Part shown: in pieces, positions 7,350 to 16,165 of the stretch | Layout of the letters: the number at the start of each line of letters is the position of its first letter | How positions within the stretch are numbered: the stretch's first letter is position 1 | Assembly: GCA_002310215.1 (NCBI GenBank) | Contig: DBYR01000014.1 | Span: 226,460 to 290,459 of the forward strand | Length of the DNA stretch: 64,000 nucleotides | DNA from: Bacteroidales bacterium UBA1181 | GTDB taxonomy: Bacteria > Bacteroidota > Bacteroidia > Bacteroidales > Paludibacteraceae | Reading direction: 5' to 3' | Notes under the pieces: generated by a model | What the model was told of the DNA's origin: nothing | The model's input: only the letters and a program-made list of their open reading frames with translations | The model's database searches: none | Position numbers and translations under genes: made by a program

Positions 7350-9278
7350 ATGTTCTTGAAGGCTTCTTCTGCTGCAATCATTTTGCTTGCTTGTATGGTT
7401 CCAAGTGTGGTTCTTGCGGACTCACAAAGTGATTCTCCATCTTCGACAGATTCTATTAGTCAGGTCTCGGTAATTGACGAGATAGTGGTGACCGGTACCC
7501 GTACTGGGGCTGATTCTCGCTTGCTGCCGATGACGGTGAGCGTCGTGGATGAAAACAGATTGACCGAACGTTGCGAACCGAATATACTGCCTACACTCAC
7601 GCAGGATGTGCCCGGAATGTTTGTCACGCAGCGTGGTGTGCTGGGTTACGGCGTAAGCACGGGCGGAAGCGGTGGTATCAAGATGCGTGGTATCGGCGGT
7701 TCGCCTAATACGGATGTGCTGGTCCTGATTGATGGATTGCCTCAATACGCAGGATTGTACGGTCATCCTGTGGCCGACAACTACCAAACGATGCTTGCGG
7801 AACGTGTGGAGGTGGTGCGTGGCCCCGCTTCTATGTACTACGGAAGTAACGCTATGGGTGGGGTCGTGAATATTATCACGCACCAGCTGGAAAAGGATAC
7901 GGTCATAACAAATATTCATGCGCAGGGTGGTTCATACAAAACCTTTGACGCAGGTGTCTCTAATCAATTCCGCAAACGCAAGTTCTCGTCTGCTGCCGGA
8001 TTCAACTATTGCCGGACAGATGGCCACAGACCTAACATGGAGTTCCAAGAACACAACGGATTCTTGCGTCTCGGGTATGACTTTAGCGAACATTGGCGCC
8101 TCGGCGGATCGGGCAACATAGCCTATTTCTCCACACACAACCCTGGAACTGTCTCCGCACCTATCGAGGAGAGCCAGTTCGACATCCTTCGTGGCATGGC
8201 GGCTATTTCTCTGGAAAATAAATATTCGCAGAGTCGTTTCCCGACTTCGGGTGCTGTGCGTTTTTACTACAATGGTGGTAAGCATGAGATCAACGATGGC
8301 CATGCTCATGGCGCACCCGCTCCGACGCAGGTCTATAACCATACCGACCTCATGACGGGCTTGAGCGCTTACCAGGTGTTGAAGTTCTTCAAAGGTAATC
8401 GTACTACGTTTGGCTTTGATTATCAATATTTTGGCGGTCATGCATGGAATAGCCTAATCGCTAACGGTAATGAGACGGACATCATCGATAAGAAGCAATC
8501 TGAAGTAGCTGGATACGTTGATTTCCACCAACGAATCGCCTCTTGGCTCGCCCTCGACGCAGGTATCCGTTTGGGGAACCACTCCGAGGCGGGCTTCAAC
8601 TATGCGCCGCAAGGGGGTCTCTCCTTCATCCTGTGCCGTGACGCGGATATCAAGGCGCTCGTTAGCCGTGGCTACCGAAACCCTACCATCAGGGAACTTT
8701 ACATGTACAAGCCGGCCAACAAGGAGTTGAACCCTGTTAGCCTTTGGAATTATGAACTCTCATACCGTCACTTCCTGATCCAGCGTCGTATGCGCTTAGG
8801 TATCAACGTCTTCTATCTACATTCTGACGATAATATTGAGACGCAGATGGTCAACGGACGCCCGCTCAATGTGAATACGGGTGAGCTGAAGAACACTGGT
8901 TTCGAGGCGGAGGTGAACTATCGCATCTGGCGTGGTTTGCACGTTGGCACGAACTACTCTTTCCTGCACATGGAAAACCCTACGCTCGCCGCACCGGAAC
9001 ATAAGTTCAATTTGTCGGTCGGATACCATCATGACCGTTTCCGTGTTGGCTCTTCATTGCAATGTATTTCAGGACTCTATACGGCTCTCGCCACAAAAGA
9101 TACGCCTGCCGTTACGGAGAGCTTCGTGTTGTGGAACGCCAACGCCTCCGTGCGTATTTGGCGCGAGTTGTGGGCGAACGTGAAGGCGGACAACCTCCTT
9201 GGTCAGGAGTACGAAATCAATGCGGGCTTCCCAATGCCTAAAACGACGGTCATGGCTGGCTTTAATTGGACATTCTAA
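7350..9278 (+). CDS. TonB-dependent outer-membrane receptor
   Basis: 642 residues. Residues 1-23 are a Sec signal peptide (hydrophobic core AAIILLACMVPSVVLA). A TonB-box-like IDEIVVTGTR lies at about 43-52, followed by the plug domain (PGMFVTQRG, IKMRGIGGSPNTDVLVLIDG, VEVVRGPASMYYGSNAMGG). The rest is a 22-strand barrel ending in FNWTF with terminal aromatic Phe. It lacks the N-terminal carboxypeptidase-like domain of SusC proteins, so it resembles receptors for metal chelates, cobalamin or haem. It heads a same-strand run with the DUF362 lipoprotein 12 nt downstream. The substrate is unknown; the iron-sulfur and redox genes downstream suggest a metal complex or a redox-active small molecule. 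Confidence 0.92.
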   Translation: MFLKASSAAIILLACMVPSVVLADSQSDSPSSTDSISQVSVIDEIVVTGTRTGADSRLLPMTVSVVDENRLTERCEPNILPTLTQDVPGMFVTQRGVLGYGVSTGGSGGIKMRGIGGSPNTDVLVLIDGLPQYAGLYGHPVADNYQTMLAERVEVVRGPASMYYGSNAMGGVVNIITHQLEKDTVITNIHAQGGSYKTFDAGVSNQFRKRKFSSAAGFNYCRTDGHRPNMEFQEHNGFLRLGYDFSEHWRLGGSGNIAYFSTHNPGTVSAPIEESQFDILRGMAAISLENKYSQSRFPTSGAVRFYYNGGKHEINDGHAHGAPAPTQVYNHTDLMTGLSAYQVLKFFKGNRTTFGFDYQYFGGHAWNSLIANGNETDIIDKKQSEVAGYVDFHQRIASWLALDAGIRLGNHSEAGFNYAPQGGLSFILCRDADIKALVSRGYRNPTIRELYMYKPANKELNPVSLWNYELSYRHFLIQRRMRLGINVFYLHSDDNIETQMVNGRPLNVNTGELKNTGFEAEVNYRIWRGLHVGTNYSFLHMENPTLAAPEHKFNLSVGYHHDRFRVGSSLQCISGLYTALATKDTPAVTESFVLWNANASVRIWRELWANVKADNLLGQEYEINAGFPMPKTTVMAGFNWTF

Positions 9279-9290
9279 TACTTCATATGC

Positions 9291-10697
9291 ATGAAACGTA
9301 TATTTATTTTCATCTTCAGCTTAATCGCTCTATGTGGCTGTAAGAGCAATCAGCAGGAAGAGTCTTCTTCCGTGAATAACGATAACAATGTATTGCGGGA
9401 AGATGTGCCGACCGTCTACATGACGCAGGAGATATCACCTGCGGCGTTGGTGCGCATCTATGAAGCCTTGGGTAGACCTACGACGGGTAGGGTGGCCGTG
9501 AAGATCTCGACGGGTGAGTCGGGTGGTCATAATTACCTGCAACCCAAGCTTATCCAACAATTGGTGAATAGTGTGAACGGCACGTTGGTGGAGTGCAACA
9601 CCGCCTATGGTGGCAGTCGCGCCAATCCCGAGAAACATTGGCAGACCATACGTGAACATGGGTTCCTGGATATCGCCAAGGTGGACCTTATGGACGAGGA
9701 GGGTGATTTCACCATTCCAGTCTCGGATTCCACATGGATTCACTACGACCGTGTCGGCACGCACCTGAAGAATTATGATTTCATGATCAACCTTGCCCAC
9801 TTCAAAGGTCATGCGATGGGCGGTTTCGGTGGTGTGCTGAAGAACCAGTCGATCGGTGTCGCATCGTCTGCGGGTAAGGCCTACATCCACACCGCGGGTT
9901 ACACGGAGAATGTGGACGAGCTTTGGTCGCACGTGGAGAATCAGGATGGATTCCTTGAGTCTATGGCTGCGGCGGCACAGGCGGTGCACAATTACTTCGG
10001 CAAGGGTGAGCGGATCCTCTATATCAATGTGATGAATAACCTTTCGGTCGATTGTGATTGCGACGCGCATCCTGCCGACCCTGAGATGGACAACATCGGT
10101 ATCCTTGCTTCCCTCGATCCTGTGGCGCTCGACCAGGCTTGCGTGGATTTGGTCTTCAACTATCCTTCCCAAGAGAAGGACGACGCTTCCGCCCTTATCG
10201 AACGCATCAATTCCCGCCATGGCATCCATACGATTGAACATGCGGAGAAGATCGGGCTCGGTTCACGTCAATACAAACTTGTCAGCATTGATGCTGATGA
10301 GATGCTTAAGACATTGAACGATAATAAACTCAGCTTATTGGTGCGCAATCATGGCGTCACTACCCAGCACGGCCAGCGTGGGGTGCAAGACCTCCTCGAA
10401 CTGATCCAAAACGAACCCAACCGATTGAAGGGTGCTGTGTGTGCCGACAAGATCATCGGTAAAGCGGCGGCGGCCTTGATGGTGGTCGGCGGTGTGAAAG
10501 AGGTTCGCACGAACATTATCTGCGAAGAGGGCAAGGAACTGTTGGAGCAGAACGGTGTCAAAATCGTGGCGGATGAGGTGGTGCCGATGATCCTCAATCG
10601 TGACCGCTCTGGTCAATGCCCGATCGACTCTAAGCTGAACGAGGCTCAAACAGCCAGCGAGTGTGTGGAGATATTAAAGAATATGCCTAAAAAATAA
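9291..10697 (+). CDS. DUF362 lipoprotein fused to a DUF1893 domain
   Basis: 468 residues. The N-terminus has a lipoprotein signal with lipobox LCGC (Cys17). Residues about 40-310 match DUF362: ISTGESGGHNYLQP, INLAHFKGHAMGGFGG, and CDCDAHPADPEMDNIGILASLDPVALDQAC motif elements. Residues about 335-445 match DUF1893 (SLLVRNHGV ... GKAAAALMVVGGV), a cytidine-deaminase-fold family. Other DUF362 proteins often carry a ferredoxin domain; here the partner ferredoxins are in the next gene, six bases downstream. Biochemical function of both domains is unknown. Position between a TonB receptor and periplasmic iron-sulfur proteins implies a periplasmic or surface role in handling an imported compound. 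Confidence 0.88.
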   Translation: MKRIFIFIFSLIALCGCKSNQQEESSSVNNDNNVLREDVPTVYMTQEISPAALVRIYEALGRPTTGRVAVKISTGESGGHNYLQPKLIQQLVNSVNGTLVECNTAYGGSRANPEKHWQTIREHGFLDIAKVDLMDEEGDFTIPVSDSTWIHYDRVGTHLKNYDFMINLAHFKGHAMGGFGGVLKNQSIGVASSAGKAYIHTAGYTENVDELWSHVENQDGFLESMAAAAQAVHNYFGKGERILYINVMNNLSVDCDCDAHPADPEMDNIGILASLDPVALDQACVDLVFNYPSQEKDDASALIERINSRHGIHTIEHAEKIGLGSRQYKLVSIDADEMLKTLNDNKLSLLVRNHGVTTQHGQRGVQDLLELIQNEPNRLKGAVCADKIIGKAAAALMVVGGVKEVRTNIICEEGKELLEQNGVKIVADEVVPMILNRDRSGQCPIDSKLNEAQTASECVEILKNMPKK

Positions 10698-10702
10698 GTA
10701 AA

Positions 10703-12181
10703 ATGTTACGTAAGATTCGTATTGTCGCCGCTCTCTTCTTTTTCTTGGCGGTGACGCTTCTCTTCCTTGGTGTGGGGTGGAAGTTCAACTTATGGTTCGG
10801 CTGGGTGGCGAAGGTTCAGTTCCTGCCGGCCCTGTTGGCCCTGAATGTAGTTGTCCTAATCGGGCTTATCCTTCTCACCCTTGTGTGCGGAAGAATCTAT
10901 TGTAGTGTGATTTGTCCGCTGGGTGTCATGCAGGACTTGTTCGCTTGGTTAGGAAAAAAGCAGAAGAAAAACCGTTATTCCCACTCCTCTGAGAAGAAAT
11001 GGTTGCGCTATCCGGTGCTCGCCCTATTCGTGGTATGCCTGATCGTTGGTTTCGCACCTGTCACGACAATGCTCGCGCCTTATTCCTCATACGGTAGGAT
11101 CATCAACTCGCTATTCCGTCCGCTCTACGACATGTTGGGCAACGTGTTGGCCGCTAGGGAGACCGACAGCTATATGTTCACCGAGGTGCAGATCTGGATG
11201 CGCAGTGTGACGACCTTCGTTGTGGCGCTGCTTTCGCTCCTGGTGCTAGGTTTCCTTGCTTGGCGGAATGGTAGGACGTACTGCAACACCATCTGTCCGG
11301 TGGGCACCATCCTCAGCTTCTTTGCACGTTTCTCCCTCTTCCGCATACAGTTCGATAAGGATAGGTGCAGGAAATGTTCCCTATGCGAAAAGAACTGCAA
11401 GGCGTCCGCCATCGATTTCAAGGCGGGCACGGTGGACTATACCCGATGCGTCACATGCGGTAATTGCACGGCTGCCTGCAAATTCGATGCCTTGCACTAT
11501 CGCTTGGCTCCATCATCCAAGAAACTGACGAAGCAGGACGGTACGCAGCCGGACAACTCGCGCCGCGCGTTCCTGACAGGTACGGCAGTGGCGATCAGTA
11601 CAGCGGCGATGGCAGAGGCGAAAATCAAGGTGGACGGTGGCTTGGCGGTGATAGAGGACAAGCAAGCGCCTCACCGTGTCACACCCATCACACCTCCCGG
11701 CTCCATCTCTGCCCGCAATATGCAGAAGCATTGCACGGCCTGCCAATTGTGCGTCAGTGCCTGCCCTAACGATGTGTTGCGTCCATCCTCGGACCCTCTG
11801 CGGCTGATGCAGCCTGAGATGTCGTTCGAGCGTGGCTATTGCCGACCTGAGTGTATACGTTGCTCCAATGTCTGTCCGACGGGAGCCATAAAGCCTATTA
11901 CCCGTGAGGATAAGACCGCCATCCACGTCGGTCATGCGGTATGGATTGAGAAGAATTGCATCCCAGTTGTCAACAATGATCCGTGCGGTGCTTGTGCGCG
12001 CCATTGTCCGGCCGGTGCGATCCAGATGGTGGACTACACCACTGCGGATGGTCGTCATGTGCAGGTGCCAGCCATCGATGCGGAACGATGCATCGGATGT
12101 GGCAAGTGTGAGAACCTTTGCCCGTCCCGCCCATTCGGCGCGATCTATGTGGAAGGCAATCTGTCGCATCATATCAGTTAA
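10703..12181 (+). CDS. NapH-NapG-like fusion: membrane ferredoxin plus periplasmic multi-cluster ferredoxin
   Basis: 492 residues. Residues 1-210 form a NapH/NosR-type membrane domain with about four helices (5-25, 42-62, 103-122, 168-186) and two CxxxCP motifs (YCSVICP about 66-72, YCNTICP about 193-199). C222/C225/C228/C232 and C249/C252/C255/C259 make two 4Fe-4S sites. At 286-304 SRRAFLTGTAVAISTAAMA is a twin-arginine-like signal inside the protein. After it come four more cysteine clusters (C344-C354, C380-C391, C419-C435, C463-C473). It looks like NapH joined to the Tat-exported ferredoxin NapG. Likely role: pass electrons from the quinone pool to periplasmic partners such as the next gene's product. 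Confidence 0.87.
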   Translation: MLRKIRIVAALFFFLAVTLLFLGVGWKFNLWFGWVAKVQFLPALLALNVVVLIGLILLTLVCGRIYCSVICPLGVMQDLFAWLGKKQKKNRYSHSSEKKWLRYPVLALFVVCLIVGFAPVTTMLAPYSSYGRIINSLFRPLYDMLGNVLAARETDSYMFTEVQIWMRSVTTFVVALLSLLVLGFLAWRNGRTYCNTICPVGTILSFFARFSLFRIQFDKDRCRKCSLCEKNCKASAIDFKAGTVDYTRCVTCGNCTAACKFDALHYRLAPSSKKLTKQDGTQPDNSRRAFLTGTAVAISTAAMAEAKIKVDGGLAVIEDKQAPHRVTPITPPGSISARNMQKHCTACQLCVSACPNDVLRPSSDPLRLMQPEMSFERGYCRPECIRCSNVCPTGAIKPITREDKTAIHVGHAVWIEKNCIPVVNNDPCGACARHCPAGAIQMVDYTTADGRHVQVPAIDAERCIGCGKCENLCPSRPFGAIYVEGNLSHHIS

Positions 12182-12208
12182 TCCCCAACCATTGAAATTG
12201 TATAGATT

Positions 12209-13618
12209 ATGAATCGAAGAGAATTTATTGAACATACTTTTGCGGCAGTGGTGGGGACCTCCACGTTGCTTACCGCATGTCGGAAATCGGAGGAGGGCGC
12301 TACGAATACCGCCCCCAAGCCCCGCAGAGAACCAGGTGAGATGACACTCCGCACGAACCCTAACACAGGCGATAAGGTGTCGCTTTTGGGCTTCGGCATG
12401 ATGCGCCTGCCCGTTGAGGCGGGTGGTACCGCCCGTGAAAACCCGGATTCACCTATCGACCAGGAGGCGGTGAACCAGATGGTCGATTATGCGTTGGAGC
12501 ATGGCGTCAACTATTTCGATACATCTCCGGCCTATTGCCAAGGCATGTCGGAGCAGTCCACGGGCATCGCGCTCAGCAGACACCCGAGGAACAGCTATTT
12601 CATCTCTACTAAGCTTAGTAATTTTGCCCCTGAGACATGGCCGTTGGAGGAGTCCAAGGCAATGTTCTCCCGTTCGTTGCAGAACCTGAAGACCGAGTAT
12701 CTAGACTATCTCTTGCTGCATGGTGCGGGAATGCCCGGTGGCGATAAGGATGGCATGGGTGCCTTCTTCGCCCGCTATGTGGACAATGGCTTGCTCGATT
12801 GGTTGGTGGGCCAGAAGAAGAAGGGGACGATCCGCAATCTCGGGTTCTCTTACCATGGGGACATCCATGTGTTTGACATGCTGTTGCGTTGGCACGATGA
12901 AGGCAAGTACCATTGGGACTTTGTCTTGATTGAGCTCAACTATCTCGATTGGAACTATGCGGACGAGACGAATCCACGCAACACGGACGCTTCCTACCTC
13001 TACGCTGAATTGGAGAAGCGAGGCATCCCCGCTACCATCATGGAGCCATTGCTCGGTGGACGTTTGGCGAAACAACCCGCCAGCATACTGCGTGAGATGA
13101 AACAGATGGACATCGATGCTACCCCTGCTGAATGGGCCTTCCGCTATGCGGGCACTCCGAAGGGCGTGCTCACCGTGCTCAGCGGCATGACCTATATGGA
13201 ACATCTCCAGGAGAATTGCGCCACCTACTCTCCGTTGCGTCCGATCACGCCGGAGGAGGATGCCATGCTGATGCGCTTGGCCGATAAACTCAGCACGATG
13301 AAGACAGTCCCTTGCACCGCCTGCAACTACTGCATGCCTTGCCCGTATGGCTTGAACATACCGGTGATCTTCACGTACTATAACAATTGGTTGTCGGAAG
13401 AGATGGACATGGAGCAGGTGGGGGATATGGAAAGCGAATTTCGCAAGGCCCGCAGACGTAAGCTGATCGGTTATGACCGTGCTGTCCCTCGTGTCAGACA
13501 GGCAGACCATTGTATCGGTTGCAACCATTGCCTCTCGCATTGTCCACAACGCATTGATATTCCGAAGGAGATGCAACGTATCGATCGGTTCATCGAAGAT
13601 CTTAAGCAACAGGGATAA
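12209..13618 (+). CDS. Tat-exported aldo/keto reductase with C-terminal di-cluster ferredoxin
   Basis: 469 residues. MNRREFIEHTF is a twin-arginine signal (RR at 3-4) and LLTAC places a lipidation Cys at 24, so this is a Tat-exported lipoprotein. Residues about 58-340 form an aldo/keto reductase barrel: YFDTSPAYCQG supplies Asp and Tyr, FISTKLS the Lys and LLLHG the His of the catalytic set. The C-terminus has two 4Fe-4S motifs, CTACNYCMPCP and CIGCNHCLSHCP. It follows the ferredoxin fusion by 27 nt and is followed by tatA/tatC, consistent with these Tat genes serving it. NADPH is scarce in the periplasm, so electrons probably come from the upstream iron-sulfur protein; the substrate is unknown. 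Confidence 0.9.
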   Translation: MNRREFIEHTFAAVVGTSTLLTACRKSEEGATNTAPKPRREPGEMTLRTNPNTGDKVSLLGFGMMRLPVEAGGTARENPDSPIDQEAVNQMVDYALEHGVNYFDTSPAYCQGMSEQSTGIALSRHPRNSYFISTKLSNFAPETWPLEESKAMFSRSLQNLKTEYLDYLLLHGAGMPGGDKDGMGAFFARYVDNGLLDWLVGQKKKGTIRNLGFSYHGDIHVFDMLLRWHDEGKYHWDFVLIELNYLDWNYADETNPRNTDASYLYAELEKRGIPATIMEPLLGGRLAKQPASILREMKQMDIDATPAEWAFRYAGTPKGVLTVLSGMTYMEHLQENCATYSPLRPITPEEDAMLMRLADKLSTMKTVPCTACNYCMPCPYGLNIPVIFTYYNNWLSEEMDMEQVGDMESEFRKARRRKLIGYDRAVPRVRQADHCIGCNHCLSHCPQRIDIPKEMQRIDRFIEDLKQQG

Positions 13619-13660
13619 ACGGCTAGAGACGTGAATTCCTCCAATCTCTGATCCGGAATG

Positions 13661-13692
13661 TTTGCGTTTGGCGAATGCATTTCATAACTTTG
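13661..13692 (+). promoter_or_regulatory. Promoter of tatA-tatC
   Basis: TTTG (13661-13664), 20 nt spacer, TAACTTTG (13685-13692), about 96 nt before the tatA start. It implies that tatAC can be expressed separately from the upstream operon. Confidence 0.6.
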
Positions 13693-13788
13693 ACGAATCA
13701 TTCCGAACGGATGATTATTCATCAACCGACTTAATGGGTTCTTGCGGTTGTTTGAAATAATGAATCCTTAGAACCTACTGAAAAGAAT

Positions 13789-13983
13789 ATGCTCGGAACT
13801 TGGGAAATTATATTGATCGTCTTGGTCGTTCTTTTGCTTTTCGGAGGCAAGAAAATCCCTGAATTGATGCGCGGACTCGGAAAAGGTGTGCGTTCCTTCA
13901 AGGATGGTGTCAACGGTAAAGAGGAACTGGACAACACGACTAAATCGGAACAGGTCAACTCTCAGAAAGAGGATAAGGAGTAA
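13789..13983 (+). CDS. tatA: Sec-independent (Tat) translocase subunit TatA
   Basis: 64 residues. A single N-terminal membrane helix (WEIILIVLVVLLLFGGKKIPEL, about 5-22) is followed by the FGGKKIPEL hinge and an amphipathic helix (RGLGKGVRSFKDGV), the standard TatA layout, then a charged tail. TatA oligomerises to form the pore through which folded proteins pass. Its stop codon overlaps the tatC start by one base (TAATG), so the two are translationally coupled. No TatB is seen, as expected in this phylum. Confidence 0.93.
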   Translation: MLGTWEIILIVLVVLLLFGGKKIPELMRGLGKGVRSFKDGVNGKEELDNTTKSEQVNSQKEDKE

Positions 13984-14774
13984 TGTCTGGGCAAAACGTC
14001 TCTTTCTGGGATCACCTGGATGTGTTGCGCTCTGTCTTGCTCAAATCGCTTGGCGCTTGGTTGGTCGGGGCGGTTGCCGCTTTTTGCTTGAAGGACTGTA
14101 TTTTCCAGCTCCTGTTTGCCCCGACGAGTCATGACTTCGTGCTTTATCGTGGTCTGTGCCGCTTGGCTGACCTGACAGGGTGGGGGAGGCTTTGCCCCGA
14201 GGAGGTGCAGGTCTCTTTCCTGAACACGGAACTGACCGCACAGTTTATGGTGCATCTGCAGGTTTCGCTGTGGTTCGGACTGATCTTTGCCTTCCCTTTT
14301 ATCCTCTATTGGCTGTATGGCTTCATCGCCCCCGCTTTGTACGAAAAGGAGAGACGGTATGGCGTGACGCTGACTTTCGCTTCAGTCCTGCTCTTTACGG
14401 CAGGCATCTGCGTCTGTTACTTCCTAATCTTCCCGATGTCCTTTCGCTTCCTGTATGAATACCAAGTGGTGGATTTTGTGGTCAATCAAATCAGCCTCTC
14501 CTCTTACATGTCCCTTTTTATAACCCTTTCATTGCTAATGGGGTTGACGTTCGAGATACCTGTTCTCACATGGTTGCTCGCCAAGATGGGGGTGCTGGAT
14601 GCGGACCAAATGCGGAAGTACAGAAAGCATGTTTTTACGGCTTTGCTTATTCTTGCGGCGATCATCACCCCAACTGGTGATCCTTTCACGCTCCTGCTGG
14701 TGACACTCCCTATTTATCTGCTCTATGAGTTAAGTATCGCAATCATCCGAACGAAATGTGCCACCGCACGTTGA
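13983..14774 (+). CDS. tatC: Sec-independent (Tat) translocase subunit TatC
   Basis: 263 residues with about six membrane helices. SFWDHLDVLRSVLLKS is the conserved N-terminal signal-recognition motif; EKERRYGVTLTFASVLLFTAG and ITPTGDPFTLLLVTLPIYLLYEL are typical later segments. There is a longer first periplasmic loop (about 60-95) than in E. coli TatC, common in Bacteroidota. TatC binds the twin-arginine signals, including those of the two iron-sulfur proteins encoded immediately upstream. Confidence 0.94.
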   Translation: MSGQNVSFWDHLDVLRSVLLKSLGAWLVGAVAAFCLKDCIFQLLFAPTSHDFVLYRGLCRLADLTGWGRLCPEEVQVSFLNTELTAQFMVHLQVSLWFGLIFAFPFILYWLYGFIAPALYEKERRYGVTLTFASVLLFTAGICVCYFLIFPMSFRFLYEYQVVDFVVNQISLSSYMSLFITLSLLMGLTFEIPVLTWLLAKMGVLDADQMRKYRKHVFTALLILAAIITPTGDPFTLLLVTLPIYLLYELSIAIIRTKCATAR

Positions 14775-14796
14775 TCTCTTGTTAGTGTTAAAGTTA

Positions 14797-15441
14797 TTAT
14801 CCAATTATCTTCCCCGCCATCCGTCTTCCTGCGTCGTAGGCTTGTCGCAAGTCGTTTTCCCAATGCTCGTCGCGATACTTCCGCTTCTCTTCTTCCGAGA
14901 ATCCTGCTAACTCATAATTAGCGTAGTTCTTAACTTGATAGGTGTTGTAGGCAATCAGTTTTTCGGGTTCTCCGAGTGCCTGGGTGATGCAATATTCCAT
15001 CGAACCGTAGCCGTTGCAGTTGTTGTACTCTTGGGTGCCGTTCTGTGTTTCAATCAACACTACGGGCATACGTTTGGGCGCAGTGTTGCTATAATCGTTG
15101 TACGAAAGCCAAGGGAATGCCAAACGCTCTAAGAAAGCTCGCATTTGTCCGGTGACCTCTCCGAAATAGTTGGGCGATCCAAGCACAAGTCCGTCGGCTT
15201 CCGCTATCTCATTCAATATTGGTGTGAGGCCATCCTTAAACTTACAGATGTTCACCGCCTTCCCTTTGATTTTACAGGCCATACACGACATACAACCCTT
15301 GTAGTCGATTTCATAGAGACGATAACTCTTCACTTCAATCTCTTCACTTGCTGAGTTCGCTCCTTCTGCAAACTTCTTTAGCATAGATGCGGTATTGAAC
15401 GTCTTGCGCGGTCCACCGTCGATAATGATGATTCTCTTCAT
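14797..15441 (-). CDS. NAD(P)H-dependent FMN reductase / flavodoxin-like oxidoreductase
   Basis: 214 residues. The N-terminus MKRIIIIDGGPRKTFNTASM is the phosphate-binding loop of the NADPH-dependent FMN reductase family, and GCMSCMACKIKGK at about 50 is the CxxCxxC pattern of its iron-sulfur-flavoprotein-like branch, though only three cysteines are in the usual places. SPNYFGEVTGQMRAFLERL is the FMN-contact region. It probably reduces flavin or quinones in the cytoplasm. It converges on tatC with a 22-bp gap and no clear terminator. Confidence 0.85.
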   Translation of the reverse strand: MKRIIIIDGGPRKTFNTASMLKKFAEGANSASEEIEVKSYRLYEIDYKGCMSCMACKIKGKAVNICKFKDGLTPILNEIAEADGLVLGSPNYFGEVTGQMRAFLERLAFPWLSYNDYSNTAPKRMPVVLIETQNGTQEYNNCNGYGSMEYCITQALGEPEKLIAYNTYQVKNYANYELAGFSEEEKRKYRDEHWENDLRQAYDAGRRMAGKIIG

Positions 15442-15578
15442 AAAATTTATTTTGTTTTCCCAAATATATCATATTATTGTCAATATTAAAGAATTTTGTC
15501 CTTGGAAATCTGCTTGTTGCCATACATGTCTGACATAGAAAATGATGATTCGAAAGTTAAATTGTGTTAATTTTTAGA

Positions 15579-15634
15579 TATATCGCTTACGATATAAATA
15601 CTTTTCCATAATTTTGTGTCGTGAACGATATATC
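15579..15634 (+). promoter_or_regulatory. Promoter and two palindromic operator candidates for gpx-ohrR
   Basis: TAATTTTG (15609-15616) is the -7 box. The perfect palindrome TATATCG-CTTA-CGATATA (15579-15596) covers the expected -33 position, and a second related palindrome GATATATC (15627-15634) lies just downstream of the transcription start. This fits binding of two dimers of the MarR/OhrR protein encoded at 16166. Confidence 0.55.
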
Positions 15635-15689
15635 TCGCTGATGTGAGTCGTTTTGTACAGGTATGTTTAATCTTAAAAATTCGAATGAT

Positions 15690-16163
15690 ATGGGTATATA
15701 TGATTTTACGGTGCTCAACACCAAGAAGGAGCCAGTTAGTCTGGCGGAATACAAAGGAAAGGTCCTTTTAGTTGTCAACACGGCTACAGGTTGCGGATTC
15801 ACGCCGCAGTATGAAGGGCTGGAGGCGTTGTACAAGAAGTATGAGGGACAAGGTTTTGTCGTATTGGATTTTCCATGCAACCAGTTTGCGGGACAAGCGC
15901 CTGGCACGGAAGAGGAGATTGTGAACTTTTGCCAGCTGAAATATGATGTCACCTTCCCTCAGTTCGCTAAGATCAAAGTGAACGGTAACGAAGCCGATCC
16001 GCTTTATAAATGGCTTAAAAAGCAAAAAGGCGGTTTGCTGGGCAGTGCCATTAAATGGAACTTCACCAAGTTCCTCATCGACCGTGAAGGTAACGTGATC
16101 GAACGTTATGCACCAACCACCAAACCGGAAGAGATTGAAAAGGATATTCTTAAATTGCTCTAG
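15690..16163 (+). CDS. Glutathione-peroxidase-family thiol peroxidase
   Basis: 157 residues from the ATG at 15690 (MGIYDFTV), the usual family start; an in-frame ATG at 15663 would add nine residues. The active-site region is NTATGCGFTPQY with peroxidatic Cys35 (Cys44 from the earlier start); FPCNQF and IKWNFTKFL supply the conserved second Cys, Gln and Trp-Asn. Bacterial members usually take electrons from thioredoxin and reduce organic hydroperoxides. It is followed two bases later by an OhrR-type regulator, which supports a peroxide-defence role. Confidence 0.92.
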   Translation: MGIYDFTVLNTKKEPVSLAEYKGKVLLVVNTATGCGFTPQYEGLEALYKKYEGQGFVVLDFPCNQFAGQAPGTEEEIVNFCQLKYDVTFPQFAKIKVNGNEADPLYKWLKKQKGGLLGSAIKWNFTKFLIDREGNVIERYAPTTKPEEIEKDILKLL

Positions 16164-16165
16164 GT

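Noticed and set aside
12701..13609. 302-codon minus-strand open frame
   Set aside because: Antisense to the aldo/keto reductase, which has complete catalytic and ferredoxin motifs.
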